Assembly (NCBI GenBank): GCA_023666975.1 | Contig: JAMPAW010000196.1 | Coordinates: 1-5,721 of the forward strand | Direction: 5' to 3' | Source: Clostridium sp. | Lineage (GTDB): Bacteria > Bacillota_A > Clostridia > Lachnospirales > Lachnospiraceae | DNA length: 5,721 nt | Shown: positions 4,830 to 5,721 of the stretch, piece after piece | How the letters are laid out: every line of letters starts with the position of its first letter | Position numbering within the stretch: position 1 is the stretch's first letter | Program-made: the position numbers and the translations under genes | Notes under the pieces: model-generated | Databases searched by the model: none | What the model saw: the letters and a program-made list of their open reading frames with translations, nothing else | What the model was told of the DNA's origin: nothing

Positions 4830-5568
4830 TGAAACGGTATATTATTTATGCAGGTGTTAATGGCGCTGGCAATCAACATTATATCATACACTTGCACATA
4901 AAAATATTAGAGATCTTCCGAGGATTAACACAGATGAAATGGTACAGAAGATGGGAGAATGGCAAGATATTCAACTGCAAATGAAGGCTGGAAAAGAGGC
5001 AGTTAAGAAGATAAAAGAGTATTTTGCAAAGGGGATATCCTTTGATCAGGAAACTACTTTATGCGGTCATTCAATTATCAAAAACATTCAACAAGCAAAA
5101 GAGTTAGGGTATAAAGTTGAAATGTATTATGTTGGAGTGGCAGATGCTCAAACAGCAATAGAAAGAGTTGCAAACAGAGTTAAAAATGGTGGACATGGGA
5201 TTCCGGATGAAATCATCAAGAAAAGATATTCTCAAAGCATGGAAAACCTTGCGAAAGCTATTCCAGTATGTGATCAAGCCATAATATTTGATAACACAGA
5301 ACATTTTCTGAGATTTGCTGTGTATGAGCAAGGGAAGATAGTTTCTTTGGATAAAAATATTATGTCACAATGGTTTAAGCAAAACCTTTTGCAAGGATTG
5401 GATTTTAAGCAGGAACAATTACATGTAGGGAATTTGGGAAAAGGAACAGAATCCATAAAAAGTACATCAGTTGCAGCCAGAACAGCACGGAAAAAAGAAG
5501 TGATTGCACAAAGAGATAACAAGAAGAAACCACTGGATAAGGACAAATCAAACGAACATGATTTGTAA
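4829..5568 (+). pseudogene. Zeta-type toxin (P-loop kinase) broken by a one-base deletion
   Basis: The frame from ATG 4829 gives MKRYIIYAGVNGAG and then leaves the protein; the rest of the protein is open in another frame to TAA 5566-5568. Reading GGC AA- TCA ACA TTA at 4868-4881 and adding one base restores GVNGAGKSTLYHTLAHK, a perfect Walker A (GxxGxGKS), so the missing base falls in the Lys codon. The repaired protein would be 246 aa. It would have INTDEMV near residue 35, SFDQETTLCG near 70, and the Arg-containing NRVKNGGHGIPDEIIKKRY segment near 115-130, as in zeta toxins that phosphorylate UDP-GlcNAc or related nucleotide sugars. The C-terminus is a Lys-rich tail. As it stands the product is a 51-aa peptide ending at TGA 4982-4984. 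An internal start at ATG 4939 could yield 209 aa, but without the P-loop, so no kinase activity. Confidence 0.85.
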
Positions 5569-5573
5569 ACAGA

Positions 5574-5598
5574 AAAAAAGCCCATGCAGGGCTTTTTT
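5574..5598. terminator. Strong bidirectional intrinsic terminator
   Basis: AAAAAAGCCC (5574-5583), loop ATGCA and GGGCTTTTTT (5589-5598) form a perfect 10-bp stem whose GCCC/GGGC core is followed by a T-run on both strands. It begins five bases after the zeta stop codon and ends the operon that holds the small antitoxin candidate and the broken toxin. It would also stop any transcript arriving from the right on the minus strand. Confidence 0.9.
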
Positions 5599-5652
5599 AG
5601 TGAAACGCTTCTGCTGAATCAGTGGAATGTAGAAATCAATGATTACCACTTC

Positions 5653-5721
5653 TTAACCATAATTCCGAGTGTGTGAAGAAAAGTCTGTAAATACTAATCT
5701 TCTATGATAATGTTTGGGCGG
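5653..5721 (-). other. Possible 3' end of a minus-strand gene entering from the right
   Basis: On the minus strand one frame is open from the window edge to TAA at 5653-5655, giving RRLVFTDFSSHTRNYG as its last residues. Directly beyond the stop the same frame continues as VVIIDFYIPLIQQKRF. Convergence on the bidirectional terminator would suit a gene ending here. The open stretch is only 22 codons and no family is recognised, so it may be chance. The rest of 5599-5721 shows nothing else I can support. Confidence 0.2.

Noticed and set aside
4939..5568. A stand-alone 209-aa gene starting at ATG 4939
   Set aside because: The ATG falls within the conserved INTDEMV segment of a zeta protein and has no ribosome binding site. 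The missing N-terminal P-loop is found just upstream in another frame, so this is the 3' part of a frameshifted gene.
5104..5585. Two minus-strand open frames opposite the zeta-type gene
   Set aside because: They are antisense to a recognisable toxin coding sequence and have cysteine- and phenylalanine-rich translations typical of antisense shadows.

Overview
The window is AT-rich, with AAGGAG/AGGAGG-type ribosome binding sites, short intergenic gaps and almost every gene on the + strand. This suits a low-GC Firmicute, and the protein families (CPBP protease, Hol-Tox peptide, Phd/YefM antitoxin, zeta-type kinase with a small upstream partner) suit a gut Clostridia/Lachnospiraceae-like genome. 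That assignment is inference; no ribosomal or marker gene is present. No tRNA, rRNA, CRISPR array or intact insertion sequence was seen. The content is accessory: small defence, immunity and toxin-antitoxin genes mixed with gene debris.

Left part (1-2819). The tail of a small protein that starts before the window (1-261) is followed by an in-frame coding scrap (262-405). Then comes a 319-aa soluble protein with an MGAW...FDDD N-terminus resembling DUF4259 (440-1399). A short, GC-rich gene fragment (about 1405-1596) separates it from a 150-aa multi-pass membrane protein (1603-2055) and a CPBP-family membrane protease with all its motifs (2121-2819). The cluster looks like a store of orphan immunity or self-protection genes; no toxin they would neutralise is visible.

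Middle (2820-3999). A broken reading frame (2821-3099) runs into a type I toxin-antitoxin module. The module has a 38-aa Hol-Tox-like membrane peptide (3105-3221), a shared terminator hairpin, and a convergent antisense RNA (about 3234-3322, minus strand) with a near-consensus promoter. An uncharacterised 202-aa protein (3391-3999) follows, with its start just beyond the antisense promoter.

Right part (4000-5721). Two type II-like toxin-antitoxin loci lie in tandem, and both have an intact antitoxin or antitoxin candidate and a dead toxin. The first has a clean promoter with paired GTAC operator motifs, an intact YefM/Phd antitoxin (4166-4420), and only the C-terminal end of a YoeB/Txe toxin (4414-4494), which also carries a stop codon in place of the expected tryptophan. 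The second has a small 59-aa gene (4650-4829) overlapping a zeta-type toxin (4829-5568) that has lost one base exactly in the Walker A lysine codon. A strong bidirectional terminator (5574-5598) closes the region.

The main biological message is a toxin-antitoxin graveyard. The two protein toxins were disabled by independent lesions while their antitoxin partners stayed open, and the RNA-regulated toxin next door looks intact. Remnant antitoxins of this kind could protect against related toxins on incoming elements, or could simply be decaying.
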